35,360 nucleotides of DNA. Source: Planctomycetota bacterium. Lineage in GTDB: Bacteria; Planctomycetota; Planctomycetia; Gemmatales; Gemmataceae. The notes beneath the pieces are model-generated. The model was not told where the DNA came from. It made no database searches and saw nothing but the letters and a program-made list of their open reading frames with translations. The stretch lies in the NCBI GenBank assembly GCA_021325115.1, contig JAJPHU010000236.1, positions 1 through 35,360 on the forward strand, in the 5' to 3' direction. Below are positions 23,972 through 32,686 of this stretch, piece after piece. The position numbers were made by a program, and so were the translations under genes. Position 1 is the first letter of the stretch. Each line of letters opens with the position of its first letter.

Positions 23972-24297
23972 GGTTACCTCGACTCGAATATTGCGGCATG
24001 GCCTCCCGAATGAAATTGTACCATCCGGTGCTGGATGGAAACCAGGCAGAGTGGAGGCGTGCCCTTTTAACTCCTCAGCAAATGTCTTTTTATGTCCGCA
24101 AGAACCTTACGAAAAAGTAATTTTTTCCCTTGCGCGTAAGTCGGCTCTTTGGCACCCAGGTCCATTTTTTCGGAACGCGTTTCCTGCGTCTGGCCCTAAC
24201 GCTAACTCGGGTTTCCGGACGCCAACGTCATCTCTCTGCCCCCATGGACGCTGGTAGCAATTTTTCCTGTTGAGTGTAGGATAACAAAGGAGGAACG
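23972..24297. other. 326-base divergent gap
   Basis: It separates moeA (minus) and the small Cys-containing membrane protein (plus) and presumably carries promoters for both. No convincing promoter pair, hairpin or repeat was found. An open frame of 40 codons (23998-24120, plus) without a ribosome site is probably chance. Confidence 0.5.
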
Positions 24298-24510
24298 ATG
24301 GACTGGCAATTGCTGCTCGTGGCTCTCCTGGTGATGCTGGCCCTGCTGTACCTGGGCCGGCAGATGCTGCGCACCTGGCGCGGCCTGGGCACCGACTGCG
24401 GCGGCTGCAAGCGCCCGAGTACAGCGAAAATACCAAATGCCGCAACGACTGAGACGTTCATCCCCATCGATCAGGTCTGCCTGCGGCAGCGATCCAGGCC
24501 GCCACGATAG
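24298..24510 (+). CDS. small membrane protein with CGGCK motif (FeoB-associated Cys-rich type)
   Basis: A 70-residue protein with one N-terminal membrane helix (LLLVALLVMLALLYLG), a short basic stretch, then TDCGGCK about residue 33. This layout matches the FeoB-associated Cys-rich membrane proteins, which have a helix followed by a CGGC cluster. The usual second set of cysteines is missing: only one more Cys occurs near the end. The ribosome site AAAGGAGG is strong. No feoA or feoB gene is present in the window. The function is unknown. Confidence 0.68.
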   Translation: MDWQLLLVALLVMLALLYLGRQMLRTWRGLGTDCGGCKRPSTAKIPNAATTETFIPIDQVCLRQRSRPPR

Positions 24511-24602
24511 CGTGAACAAGAACGTGATCTTTCTTCCCAACCAGGGAGCGGCTTGCGTGGACGTAACTCGCCGTCCATCCTATAACCTTGCAAAAACCAA
24601 CT

Positions 24603-24630
24603 CGTTCCCAAGCAGAGAGCCTGGGAACGA
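24603..24630. repeat. short hairpin (CGTTCCCA type)
   Basis: CGTTCCCA (24603-24610) and TGGGAACG (24622-24629) with an 11-base loop, just before the start of the secreted-protein gene. It may be a terminator of the small upstream gene or a dispersed repeat. Confidence 0.5.
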
Positions 24631-24657
24631 AAAGTCCAGGGCTTGGGAGCGTCTTCT

Positions 24658-26262
24658 ATGATCTTTTCTTCATGCAGCAGGACGAGCCGAGTTATCGCAG
24701 CTGCCGTGTTAGGCATCGCCTGTCTATCTGCATCGGGGCCAGCAGGGCTATCCCAAGCCGCGGCCGAAGACGCTTCCAGCCGAAAGCCAGGCGAAGCAAA
24801 GGCCGCCCTATATGCCGAAATCCGCGTTATCGATGCGGCGACCGGCCGCGGTGTCCCGCTTGTCGAGTTAGAAACGGTGAATCACTTACGGTTTGTGACC
24901 GACAATGCCGGACGAGTAGCCTTCAACGAACCGGGCCTTATGGATCGCGAGGTGTTTTTCACGGTTCGCAGCCACGGCTACGAGATGAAGAAAGATGGTT
25001 TCGGCTTCCCTGGCGTGAGGATCATTCCCCAGGCAGGGCGCGTGGCCAAGATCGAGATCACACGCCGCAATATTGCCGAGCGGTTGTGCCGGTTGACGGG
25101 GGAGGGCTGCTATCGGGACACACTTCTCCTCGGACACAAGCTACCGCACGCCGATGCCCCCCACCCTGGCCTCGTCGCCGGCCAAGATTCCGTGCAGGCG
25201 GTGCCTTACAAGGGTGAGATCTATTGGTTTTGGGGAGATACCCTCCGCATGAACTACCCGCTCGGCTTGTTCCGAACAGCTGGAGCAAAGACGGCGGTTC
25301 CCTCAGCCCCGTTCGATCCAGCGGTCGGCATAGCCTTCGATTACTTCGTGGACAAGACCGGATTCGCCCGTGCCATGATGCCGCTGCCGGAACGCCCCGA
25401 AGGGGTCATCTGGATCGATGGCGTTTGCACCGTCCCCGACGAGAGGGGGCGCGAGAAACTGATCGCCCATTACTCGCGCCGAAAAAGTTTAACTAAGGAA
25501 ATCGAACACGGCATCGCGGTGTTCGAGGATGAAAAGGCTGTGTTTGTGCCCGTGAAAGAACTGCCGCTGGAGGAGAAGTGGCGCTTTCCTCACGGTCACC
25601 CCGTGGTGGTCGAGGAAGGCGGCAAAAAATGGCTCTTATGCGGTCTTCCCGCGTTAAACGTGCGCGTGCCAGCGACTCTCAAGGAGGTGCTTGATCCGCA
25701 GCGATACGAGGCGTTCACGTGCGCGGCTGTGGTAGAGAAGAACAAACCGATTACCCTGAAGACGAACAGCGATGGGGCTCCGCTGTGGCGCTGGCAAACA
25801 GACCTTCCCCCTTTGGGGTCGGAGCAAGAAGCAGAACTTGTCCAGGCGGGGAAACTGAAGCCGGAGCAGACGCGGTTTTATCCCGTGAGTACGGCTGATC
25901 CGAAAGAGCGCGTCCGCCTTCACAGCGGGTCGGTACGGTGGAACGAATACCGCAAGCGCTGGATAATGCTCGCCGGGCAGGTCGGCGGGAAGTCCTCGCT
26001 GCTCGGCGAGGTCTGGTATGCCGAAGCTGAACATCCGACCGGTCCGTTTAAGACAGCAGTGAAAGTGGTGACCCACGAAAAATATTCGTTCTACAATGTG
26101 TGCCATCACGCGTTCTTGGATCGTGACGGCGGACGCTATATTCACTTCGAGGGCACCTATACCAGCGATTTCTCGGGCAATCCCGACAAGACACCTCGAT
26201 ACGACTACAACCAGGTCCTCTATCGCCTCGACCTTGATTCCGCTGTTCTTCGGCATCCTTGA
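24658..26262 (+). CDS. secreted protein with carboxypeptidase-regulatory-like and beta-propeller-like parts
   Basis: A 534-residue exported protein of unknown function. The N-terminus (ATG 24658, with GGGAG upstream) is a signal peptide ending about LSQAAA. Residues ~50-125 (YAEIRVIDAATGRGVPLVELETV, FVTDNAGRVAFNEP) look like a carboxypeptidase-regulatory Ig-like domain. The rest has repeated strand motifs such as YKGEIYWFWGDTLRM, GVIWIDGVCTVPDERG, HGHPVVVEEGGKKWLLCG, RLHSGSVRWNEYRKRWIMLAG and YNVCHHAFLDRDGGRYIHFEGTY. These are typical of five-bladed propellers of the GH43/DUF4185 kind. Catalytic activity cannot be claimed. It is convergent with fabH. Confidence 0.75.
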   Translation: MIFSSCSRTSRVIAAAVLGIACLSASGPAGLSQAAAEDASSRKPGEAKAALYAEIRVIDAATGRGVPLVELETVNHLRFVTDNAGRVAFNEPGLMDREVFFTVRSHGYEMKKDGFGFPGVRIIPQAGRVAKIEITRRNIAERLCRLTGEGCYRDTLLLGHKLPHADAPHPGLVAGQDSVQAVPYKGEIYWFWGDTLRMNYPLGLFRTAGAKTAVPSAPFDPAVGIAFDYFVDKTGFARAMMPLPERPEGVIWIDGVCTVPDERGREKLIAHYSRRKSLTKEIEHGIAVFEDEKAVFVPVKELPLEEKWRFPHGHPVVVEEGGKKWLLCGLPALNVRVPATLKEVLDPQRYEAFTCAAVVEKNKPITLKTNSDGAPLWRWQTDLPPLGSEQEAELVQAGKLKPEQTRFYPVSTADPKERVRLHSGSVRWNEYRKRWIMLAGQVGGKSSLLGEVWYAEAEHPTGPFKTAVKVVTHEKYSFYNVCHHAFLDRDGGRYIHFEGTYTSDFSGNPDKTPRYDYNQVLYRLDLDSAVLRHP

Positions 26263-26389
26263 CCCAATCACTCCCTTTTGGCTCCAGGGCCGGAGGGCAC
26301 GCACCTGGCGATCTTCGCGCGGACATGCTGGCACAAAGAAAAAGCCGTGATTCGATGGGGAAGGTTGGCATAGGAGCGGCTCTCGCCGC

Positions 26390-27364
26390 TCACCAGCGCA
26401 TCACCGCCGTACCCCAGGCCAGACCGGCGCCGAAGCCGCTGAGGACCACGAGTTGGCCCGGCTTCAGCCGGCCTTCAGCGATGGCTTCGTCGAGGGCCAG
26501 CGGCACCGAGCCAGCGGAGGTGTTGCCGTAGCGATCGAGGTTGTAGAACACTTTACCGCGCGGGATGTGCAGCACATCGATGGCGGCATTGATGATGCGG
26601 ATGTTAGCCTGATGGGGAATGTACAGATCGATATCCTGCGGTCGTAAATTACTGGCTTCTAGCACATCGAGAATGGTGTCCGAAAGGATGGCCACCGCCC
26701 AGCGGAAGACGGCGCGGCCATCCATGTGCATGTAATGCAGTCCCTTATTAATCAGCTCCGGCGTCGGTGGCAGTCGGCTGCCGCAAGCCGGACGGCTCAG
26801 CATGTCGCCGCCAGAGCCGTCGGAGCCGAGACTGAAACGGAGCAAGCCCTGGTCCGGCCGGCCGCGCGTTAGCAACACGGCGCCGGCGCCATCACCGAAC
26901 AGCGGATAAGTCTTGATGTCGCGTGGATTGAGAATGCGCGAATTGCAGTCGCCACCGACGATCAGAGCCACGCTGCTGGCCCCCGAAGCCACGTAGGCCG
27001 CCCCGGTGATCAGTGCGTACATGAAGCCAGCGCAGGCCGCTTGCACCTCCAGGGCGGCCGCGCTCATTTTCAGGCGGTCTTGCAACAGACAGGCCGTCGA
27101 AGGAAACGACATATCCGGCGTGAACGTGGCCAGAACAATGAGATCAACATCGCTGGCTTCGACGCCGGCATTATCGAGGCAGCGGACGGCGGCTTCGTAG
27201 CACAGATCGCTGGTGGCCTGATGGGGCAGAGCGTGGCGGCGCTCGAGAATGCCGGTGCGCTTGACGATCCACTCGGAATCGAAGCCGAAACGCTGATGCA
27301 GGTGATCATTACTGACCACGGCATCGGGGACATAACTGCCGGTCCCCACAACCCGGACTCCCAT
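26390..27364 (-). CDS. fabH: 3-oxoacyl-ACP synthase III (FabH)
   Basis: FabH condenses acetyl-CoA with malonyl-ACP to start fatty acid synthesis. The catalytic triad is visible: Cys111 in VQAACAGFMYAL, the His in PHQANIRIINAA and the Asn in YGNTSAGSVPLALDEA. The glycine-rich LSGFGAGLAWGTAVMRW closes the protein. Using ATG 27364 (MGVRVVGTGSYVPD) gives 324 residues, near the E. coli length of 317, and puts the Cys where expected. An upstream ATG at 27412 would add 16 Arg/Pro-rich residues. Neither start has a good ribosome site. It could also be a FabH-like enzyme for secondary lipids, since no other fab gene is next to it. Confidence 0.9.
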   Translation of the reverse strand: MGVRVVGTGSYVPDAVVSNDHLHQRFGFDSEWIVKRTGILERRHALPHQATSDLCYEAAVRCLDNAGVEASDVDLIVLATFTPDMSFPSTACLLQDRLKMSAAALEVQAACAGFMYALITGAAYVASGASSVALIVGGDCNSRILNPRDIKTYPLFGDGAGAVLLTRGRPDQGLLRFSLGSDGSGGDMLSRPACGSRLPPTPELINKGLHYMHMDGRAVFRWAVAILSDTILDVLEASNLRPQDIDLYIPHQANIRIINAAIDVLHIPRGKVFYNLDRYGNTSAGSVPLALDEAIAEGRLKPGQLVVLSGFGAGLAWGTAVMRW

Positions 27365-27511
27365 TAAACTACGGCAGCGCGGGCGCGGGAGGGGAATGCG
27401 TTCTTCGTTCATGAAAATCGAACCGCCTGCTCTGAGGGACCGGCGTCAGACCGCAGTGCGCGAGAGCAACCTTGTCGTACTATACTGCCCTCTGCCGCCT
27501 TTGGCTAGTTC

Positions 27512-27561
27512 GTTAGGCGGCTGGGGGGGCCATCGATCACCGAACGACCCAGCCACCTAAC
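27512..27561. repeat. inverted repeat overlapping a stop codon
   Basis: GTTAGGCGGCTGGG (27512-27525) and CCCAGCCACCTAAC (27548-27561) pair with one mismatch. The right arm contains the stop codon (27557-27559) of the next gene, and its edge encodes that protein's final Gly-Gly. Confidence 0.6.
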
Positions 27562-28819
27562 CACCTAAATCCTCCAGGTACGTCGCCAGGGCCGACAAGG
27601 CGTGCTGGGTGTAATCGATGCGGAGATTGCCGTCCTGGGTCGAGGCGTGAAAGCCGCCCAGCAAGCGCGGGCGATACCACTCCTCAAAATGCTGCGTATT
27701 GGCATCGGTGTACTGCAAGCGCACCAGGAATTGCAAGCCGCGATGCAGCACTTCGGTGTAGTGCTGATAACGCGTCGCATCGCTTGCCGCACGGGCCGCC
27801 CGCCGTGCCTCCGCCAGACCTTCCGCATAGGCGGCCGATTCGATGGTCGGCAGCGCATCGAGCGCTTTACCGTCCGCCCATTTCATAAAACCACCGACCC
27901 AGAGTGGACGGCGCGGATCAAGCTGTTCGTATTGCAAGCCGCATAGCCAATCGTTCATCTCATAGACGAACTCGGCGAAGGCCGGCTCCTTGGTCTGCAC
28001 GTAGGCTTCGGCGTAGGCTGCTGTCTGCCACGGCACGAAAGCCATGCTGCGATGCTCCTTCCACCACGCCCGGTAAAAAACGATAGCCTTGCGGGCCAGC
28101 TCCGTTTTCCAGCCGGCCGGCCGATGCTTCTGGCTGCGGAGGACGGCGTACAGAGCGAGGCCGGGATATTCATTGACGCTATCGACATCGTCACTATTCG
28201 CACTTTTAGAATCGGAATTATCGTCGGCATCGTTGCAGCGCAGCGAGCCATCGGCACGGGCCTGGCGGCGAATCCAGTTGCACAGCTGCTCAGCTTTGTC
28301 CAGCAAATCCGGCTGCGGGGAAGGCAATTCATGGATGGCCAGCACCAACAAGCCGGCCGTGCCGAGCCGATTGAGAATCGTCGAAGGCAACAGCGTATGC
28401 CGCGCCTCGTGATCCTCCGCGATGGTGTCATCGAGCAGGGTCAAGATGGCCTGGGTAGCGCGGGCGGCGTATCGTTCTTCGCCCAGCACACGGGAGACGC
28501 GGGCCAGCGCGAAAGCGGCGCCGGCCTGGCGGAGATAATTATCGCCGTCCAGAACACTACTGAGAGCCGGCACGTAGCCGTGCAGGAAGCGTCCCTTGGT
28601 ATCGTTGATTCGCCACAGCCATTCGCCGCCGCGCTGGCAGCTCACGAGCATTTCTTTGTCGAAGGCGTCGAGCTTGGAGAAAGAGCGAGTCGATCCGTGA
28701 GTCAGGGTGGACGACGGCTGTTTTCTCGCCAAGGTCGAACGTTCTTGGCCACGAATGAGCGAGAATGTCATGCCTCCAGCGAGGACCAACAGCAGCAAAG
28801 CGCGAATGCGGATGCGCAT
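27557..28819 (-). CDS. exported alpha/alpha-barrel-like protein of unknown function
   Basis: A 420-residue protein starting at ATG 28819 with AAGGAGG upstream. The N-terminus MRIRIRALLLLVLAGGMTF is a signal peptide or anchor. The rest is helical, with repeated motifs such as YLRQAGAAFALARVSRVLGEERYAARATQAI, NEYPGLALYAVL, WQTAAYAEAYVQT and AYAEGLAEARRAAR, plus aromatic loops (GGEWLWRINDTKGRFLHGYVP). These resemble six-hairpin glycosidase-like or squalene-cyclase-like toroids, but no catalytic set can be named. A Ser/Asp-rich loop (DADDNSDSKSANSDD) lies near the middle. Its stop lies inside an inverted repeat. The frame is open up to 28861 with an Arg/Gly-rich leader, which I reject because of the ribosome site. 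Confidence 0.72.
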   Translation of the reverse strand: MRIRIRALLLLVLAGGMTFSLIRGQERSTLARKQPSSTLTHGSTRSFSKLDAFDKEMLVSCQRGGEWLWRINDTKGRFLHGYVPALSSVLDGDNYLRQAGAAFALARVSRVLGEERYAARATQAILTLLDDTIAEDHEARHTLLPSTILNRLGTAGLLVLAIHELPSPQPDLLDKAEQLCNWIRRQARADGSLRCNDADDNSDSKSANSDDVDSVNEYPGLALYAVLRSQKHRPAGWKTELARKAIVFYRAWWKEHRSMAFVPWQTAAYAEAYVQTKEPAFAEFVYEMNDWLCGLQYEQLDPRRPLWVGGFMKWADGKALDALPTIESAAYAEGLAEARRAARAASDATRYQHYTEVLHRGLQFLVRLQYTDANTQHFEEWYRPRLLGGFHASTQDGNLRIDYTQHALSALATYLEDLGG

Positions 28820-29138
28820 GGTTCGGCCTCCTTGCCTGCGTAAACGTCCTCGGCGTCCCATCTTTCCGATGGATCAGCCGATCGCCCAAGCGAGTTATAC
28901 AGCGCCGGCTACAAATCGAGCAACTGGAACCTGCGAGCGAACAGAAGAAACGGGGTGCCCCTCTCGTATTGGGGCGTGTAGGATGGCTTACGTGCGAGCG
29001 GTCTTTTCCCTTCCCCACCAGGAGGGAAGGAGTGGAAAGCCTACTCGGGGACTGGCGCAGCTCCGCTCGCCAAAATCGAGAAGGGCACCCACCTATCATT
29101 CTTGAGAGAATGTCTATATTCTTTCGGAGAATTTGTGT
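28820..29138. other. 319-base divergent gap holding a MITE-like element
   Basis: No gene is seen. It contains the inverted-repeat element at 28953-29090 and the ribosome site (GGAG about 29125) of the next gene. Confidence 0.5.
28953..29090. mobile_element. MITE-like inverted-repeat element, tentative
   Basis: Terminal arms GGGTGCCCCTCTCG (28953-28966) and CGAGAAGGGCACCC (29077-29090) match at 13 of 14 positions, and weaker pairing continues inward. The inside holds a further stem (CCTTCCC / GGGAAGG). The length of 138 bases without coding capacity fits a miniature element. No target-site duplication or second copy was identified in the window. Confidence 0.4.
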
Positions 29139-30272
29139 ATGAGCATGCGTCTTATCGGCTGGATTTTCGTTAGTGCCGTGTTTGTCCTCCTGCCTCTCTC
29201 GGGGGGAGCGGGACCGGTGGCTTTGGTGCAAGACAAAAACCGTTTGCCCACCATACTGGAGCGCAAGACAGTCACCTTGCAAGCAGATAAGATCTTGGTT
29301 AGTCAGGCGCTTGCCGCATTGACCAAACAGACCGGCATTCCTGTCGATGATGTGCGCGACGCGCCGGATGAGACCGTCTCTCTCGATTGGAAGCAAACGC
29401 CTTTTTGGCCAGCACTCGACGCTCTTGCTGCCGCCGCCAAGGCGCGCGTCCATCTCTATCCCACCAGGGGACGAATTGTCCTCGACAAGCGCGGTGCCGA
29501 TTATCATCTGCCGCCGCTCAGTTACGATGGCCGATTTCGTCTGTGCGTCAAAAAAATCACCACTTCCCGCGATCTGGAAATTCAGGACAAAAACAGGCAA
29601 GGCGGCACGCTGAGCCTTGTTGTCGAAGTCGCTTGGGACCCAGAATTGTTGCCGCTGTATCTGGAGACGCAGCCACATGCACTTCGCCTGGTGGACGATC
29701 GCAACAACGTCCTGACCGTCCCCGATGAAGGCAGCTCGCCCACTCCGGTGGATGGCCGTATTGCGGTGAACATTGATCTGCATCTGCCGGCCTTGCCACG
29801 CCGTGCAACGGCCATTCGTTCTCTGGAGGGCGAACTGTCGATGATTGGGCCGAGCAAAATGCTAACTTTCACCTTTGAAACGCTGGACCGACTCGCCAAA
29901 ACCAAGGAGAATGATCCGGAACGTCAGCTCACGCAAGAGAATGTCACCTGTCGAATCCTGGATGTCAAGCTCTTCCCCAAGCGCTGGACGGTTCGGGTGG
30001 CCCTTGATTATCCGCGCGGTCTGAAGTCGTTGGACACCTATCAATCGTGGGTGGTCAATAACGAAATGACGCTGGAATCGGCGGATGGCAAGAAGCGTTT
30101 ACCCAGCACGAATTACGTTCTGGAATCGGCGTCGGCGCACGGGGCTATTTTGAGCTATCATTTTCGGGATCTGCGTGGCAAACCGGGTGCTTGGCGTGTC
30201 CGCTATCGCACGCCGGCTAACCTCATTGAAACGCCGATTAAGTTCGCCTTCCAAGATATTCCGCTGCCGTGA
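29139..30272 (+). CDS. exported protein of unknown function
   Basis: A 377-residue protein starting at ATG 29139 (or 29145), with GGAG about 10 bases before. The N-terminus RLIGWIFVSAVFVLLPLSGGAG is a signal peptide. Residues ~45-110 (VTLQADKILVSQALAALTKQTGIPV, then PFWPALDALAAAAKARV) resemble the short STN/secretin N-terminal fold (a two-helix, beta domain). The remainder is rich in strands, with VEVAWDPELLPLYLETQP, VNIDLHLPALP, LTFTFETLDRLAK and TYQSWVVNNEMTLESADGK. No enzyme motif is visible. It may be a periplasmic binding or scaffold protein of planctomycetes. The flanking elements (MITE-like repeat and family 3 palindrome) give no hint. Confidence 0.65.
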   Translation: MSMRLIGWIFVSAVFVLLPLSGGAGPVALVQDKNRLPTILERKTVTLQADKILVSQALAALTKQTGIPVDDVRDAPDETVSLDWKQTPFWPALDALAAAAKARVHLYPTRGRIVLDKRGADYHLPPLSYDGRFRLCVKKITTSRDLEIQDKNRQGGTLSLVVEVAWDPELLPLYLETQPHALRLVDDRNNVLTVPDEGSSPTPVDGRIAVNIDLHLPALPRRATAIRSLEGELSMIGPSKMLTFTFETLDRLAKTKENDPERQLTQENVTCRILDVKLFPKRWTVRVALDYPRGLKSLDTYQSWVVNNEMTLESADGKKRLPSTNYVLESASAHGAILSYHFRDLRGKPGAWRVRYRTPANLIETPIKFAFQDIPLP

Positions 30273-30304
30273 GCCTATGGGCAAGTGGGACATGTCAACC
30301 CTGT

Positions 30305-30345
30305 GGTGAGGGTTCACGGGGGTGTTGGCACACCCCGCTCACCGG
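30305..30345. repeat. palindrome, family 3, between two plus-strand genes
   Basis: GGTGAG ... GGGGTGT-TGGC-ACACCCC ... GCTCACC. It is related to the sites at 8942-8977 and 10705-10736. It lies about 30 bases after the stop of the upstream gene and could also act as a weak terminator. Confidence 0.65.
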
Positions 30346-30385
30346 GTTCTCGCCGCTCGCTGCGTGAAACGGTATATTGAATTCC

Positions 30386-32533
30386 ATGACAATGTTTCAG
30401 CCTGCTGATAATCTCCGCTCGCGCACCTTCCTCGGTTTACTTGTAGCGCAATTCCTCGCTGCCTTCAACGATCAGGCCATCCACGCTTCCTCGATGTTCT
30501 TCGCCATCAACACCAATGCCTTGAGCAAAGACACGGCCATCTCGCTCATGCCGATTCTGTTTTACGCGCCGTGGGCCTTGTTCTGCACGCTGGCCGGCTA
30601 TCTCGCCGATCGCTACAGCAAGTGGAACTCGCTGGTGTTCTGGAAATTTGCGGAAATCGCCATCACCGCCATCGCCCTGCTTGGTTTCTGGCTTGGCCGG
30701 CACGATGTTTCCTTTGGGCCGTATCTGGTGCTATCCACAGTGTTCCTCATGGGGACCCATAGTGCTTTTTTCGTACCGGCCAAATATGGCGCGATGCCAG
30801 AGATTTTGCAGCCGCATATGTTGTCGCGCGGCAATGGCCTCCTGGAATCGCTATCGTTTTTGGCTGTCATCCTCGGTACAGTCCTGGGCGGTGTGCTATC
30901 GCAGATATTTCGTCAAGAAGAATATTATATAGGTCTAATTCTCGTCGGCTTGGCCGTGATCGGCGCCCTGGCCAGTCTGCTCATCCGCCGTATGCCGGCG
31001 GCCAATCCGAATCGGCCATTTCCGCCGTATCTGTATCAGCCGTTGTGGCAGAGCATCCGTACGCTGCTGCGTTCGCGGCCGCTGGCCCTGGCGGTGCTCG
31101 GCATTGCTTTCTTCACCTTTATCGTCGCCTTCATGCGCTCGACGATGTACATGCATGGGCAAACGCGTGTGCCGCCCTGGGATGAAGGGAAGACCAGCGA
31201 AGTCGTCGGCATGGTGGCCTTGGGCATCGGCCTGGGCAGCCCGCTGGTTGGCTTTCTATCCGGCGGCAAGGTCGAGTTGGGCATGGTGCCCATCGGCGCT
31301 TTGGGCATGATCGCGGCCACGCTAATTGCCGCCTGCGCCCTCGATCATCTGTCGGCGCTGGTCGTGTGCATTACAGCGATCGGCTTTTTTACAGGCTTTT
31401 ACATCGTGCCCTTGTTCACACTGTTACAGCACCGCGCCGCCAAAACCAATAAGGGCGACGCCATCGCCACCAGCAATTTCATCAACGTCACGGGCGCCAT
31501 CATTGCCTCGGTGTTGTTCTATCTGCTTGTCAGCGCCGCCCATCTGTGCGGGATCACACCAAGAGTAGGACCGGCGGCGCAGCTCGAGGGCGAATTGGTC
31601 GAAGATCCCGAATACGAGGAAGGCAAGCCCGTGCGCATCGTCCTCCAAGTGGAGGGCAGAAAGCGTGTTATCCAGGCGCAGGCAAACGGTCGCCGCGCCC
31701 GTGCGATCGACGTGGAGACAGAATTGATTGACCTGTTCAGCGGTGGACTGAAAGCGGGCGACCAGGTAGTTGATCGTAGCTATCGGCTCGCTTCGGTAAC
31801 ATATCACCGTATTCGCCGCGCCGATCAGGAGCCGAAGCCGTTTTACGATGAATCCGGCCTGCCGCGTTTGCTCTTTTTTGGCGCCGCCTCACTGACGCTG
31901 TTGACGCTGCTCCTATTATGGCGGCAGATGCCGGACCTGTTCCTGCGGACGCTTATCTGGCTGCGGACCCAGCCGCGCTACCGCCTGGAGATTGAGGGGC
32001 TGAATCATCTGCCGGAAAAAGGGCCGACTGTGGTGGCGACCAATGCGCGCGGCCTGGAGGCGTGTCTGCATGTGGTCAGTGCTACCGACCGCGCGACACA
32101 GTTTTTGCTTATCGAAGAAGCACCCCTTGGCGGTACTACGGTGGGGTGGCTGCGGCTGGCAGCGCGATGGTCGTCTCTGGGGCGCTGGCTTCCGGGAGCA
32201 AATGGAACAGATGCACAACTCTTGCGGCGAAAGATTGAACATGTGTTAGCACATGGCAGCGTTGTCGCTTTGACGCAGGATAGCGGCGGGATGATGGAAC
32301 GTCTGCTTGGCGAACTGGCAGTACCCGTGTTGCCGGTGTGGTATGAGCCGGCGCCGCGTCCGGAGCGGAGACGCCGACGGCAGCGCATCTATATCTTGGC
32401 TGGCCATCTGCTGCCTGCGGGCAGCACGCTGGCCGAAGTGGAGCGGGAATGGCAACGCTTGGCCGCCGAGATGAAGCAGCGAGCGGTTCACGGAGGGCCG
32501 CTTCGACACATCGAATTTGTGGAACACGGGTAA
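30386..32533 (+). CDS. MFS transporter fused to a PlsC-type domain with degenerate active site (LplT-like)
   Basis: A 715-residue membrane protein. Residues 1-~400 form a major facilitator transporter with about 12 helices. AQFLAAFNDQAIHASSMFFAIN and GYLADRYSKWNSLVFWKFAEI match the LplT lysophospholipid flippase family. A soluble spacer (~410-490) and a further helix (LLFFGAASLTLLTLLLLW) precede a C-terminal PlsC-like domain. In active PlsC domains an NHxxxxD motif stands after the first strand. Here it reads N553-A-R-G-L-E-A, so the His is Ala and the Asp is lost. The later EGTRS motif is also absent (TQDSGGMMERLL). The E. coli relative, the LplT/Aas pair, acylates lysophospholipid; here only transport or lipid binding seems likely. 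The start at ATG 30386 has no clear ribosome site. Confidence 0.85.
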   Translation: MTMFQPADNLRSRTFLGLLVAQFLAAFNDQAIHASSMFFAINTNALSKDTAISLMPILFYAPWALFCTLAGYLADRYSKWNSLVFWKFAEIAITAIALLGFWLGRHDVSFGPYLVLSTVFLMGTHSAFFVPAKYGAMPEILQPHMLSRGNGLLESLSFLAVILGTVLGGVLSQIFRQEEYYIGLILVGLAVIGALASLLIRRMPAANPNRPFPPYLYQPLWQSIRTLLRSRPLALAVLGIAFFTFIVAFMRSTMYMHGQTRVPPWDEGKTSEVVGMVALGIGLGSPLVGFLSGGKVELGMVPIGALGMIAATLIAACALDHLSALVVCITAIGFFTGFYIVPLFTLLQHRAAKTNKGDAIATSNFINVTGAIIASVLFYLLVSAAHLCGITPRVGPAAQLEGELVEDPEYEEGKPVRIVLQVEGRKRVIQAQANGRRARAIDVETELIDLFSGGLKAGDQVVDRSYRLASVTYHRIRRADQEPKPFYDESGLPRLLFFGAASLTLLTLLLLWRQMPDLFLRTLIWLRTQPRYRLEIEGLNHLPEKGPTVVATNARGLEACLHVVSATDRATQFLLIEEAPLGGTTVGWLRLAARWSSLGRWLPGANGTDAQLLRRKIEHVLAHGSVVALTQDSGGMMERLLGELAVPVLPVWYEPAPRPERRRRRQRIYILAGHLLPAGSTLAEVEREWQRLAAEMKQRAVHGGPLRHIEFVEHG

Positions 32534-32686
32534 ATGGTGACGACTTTGCTGAGGAGGCCGTCTTTCGCCTCTCCAGATGGGCCATATTGTTCTTTCTTGT
32601 ACAGTCCCTTCATCCACCCGAAGCGAAATGTCCGAAAAAAAGGGCGATGCTTCGGAAAGCACTCTAGAAAATAGGAATGGAAGCCT

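Noticed and set aside
22601..24013. 470-codon plus-strand frame
   Set aside because: It is the antisense shadow of moeA.
23998..24120. 40-codon frame upstream of the small Cys-containing membrane protein
   Set aside because: There is no ribosome site, no recognisable motif, and it lies in a probable promoter region.
26374..26391. GAGCGGC-TCTC-GCCGCTC hairpin at the fabH stop
   Set aside because: The stem is short, overlaps the last codons and has no T-run, so a terminator call is not supported.
28557..29783. 408-codon minus-strand frame
   Set aside because: It is antisense to the exported-protein gene and out of frame with the alpha/alpha-barrel gene; no protein-like motif.
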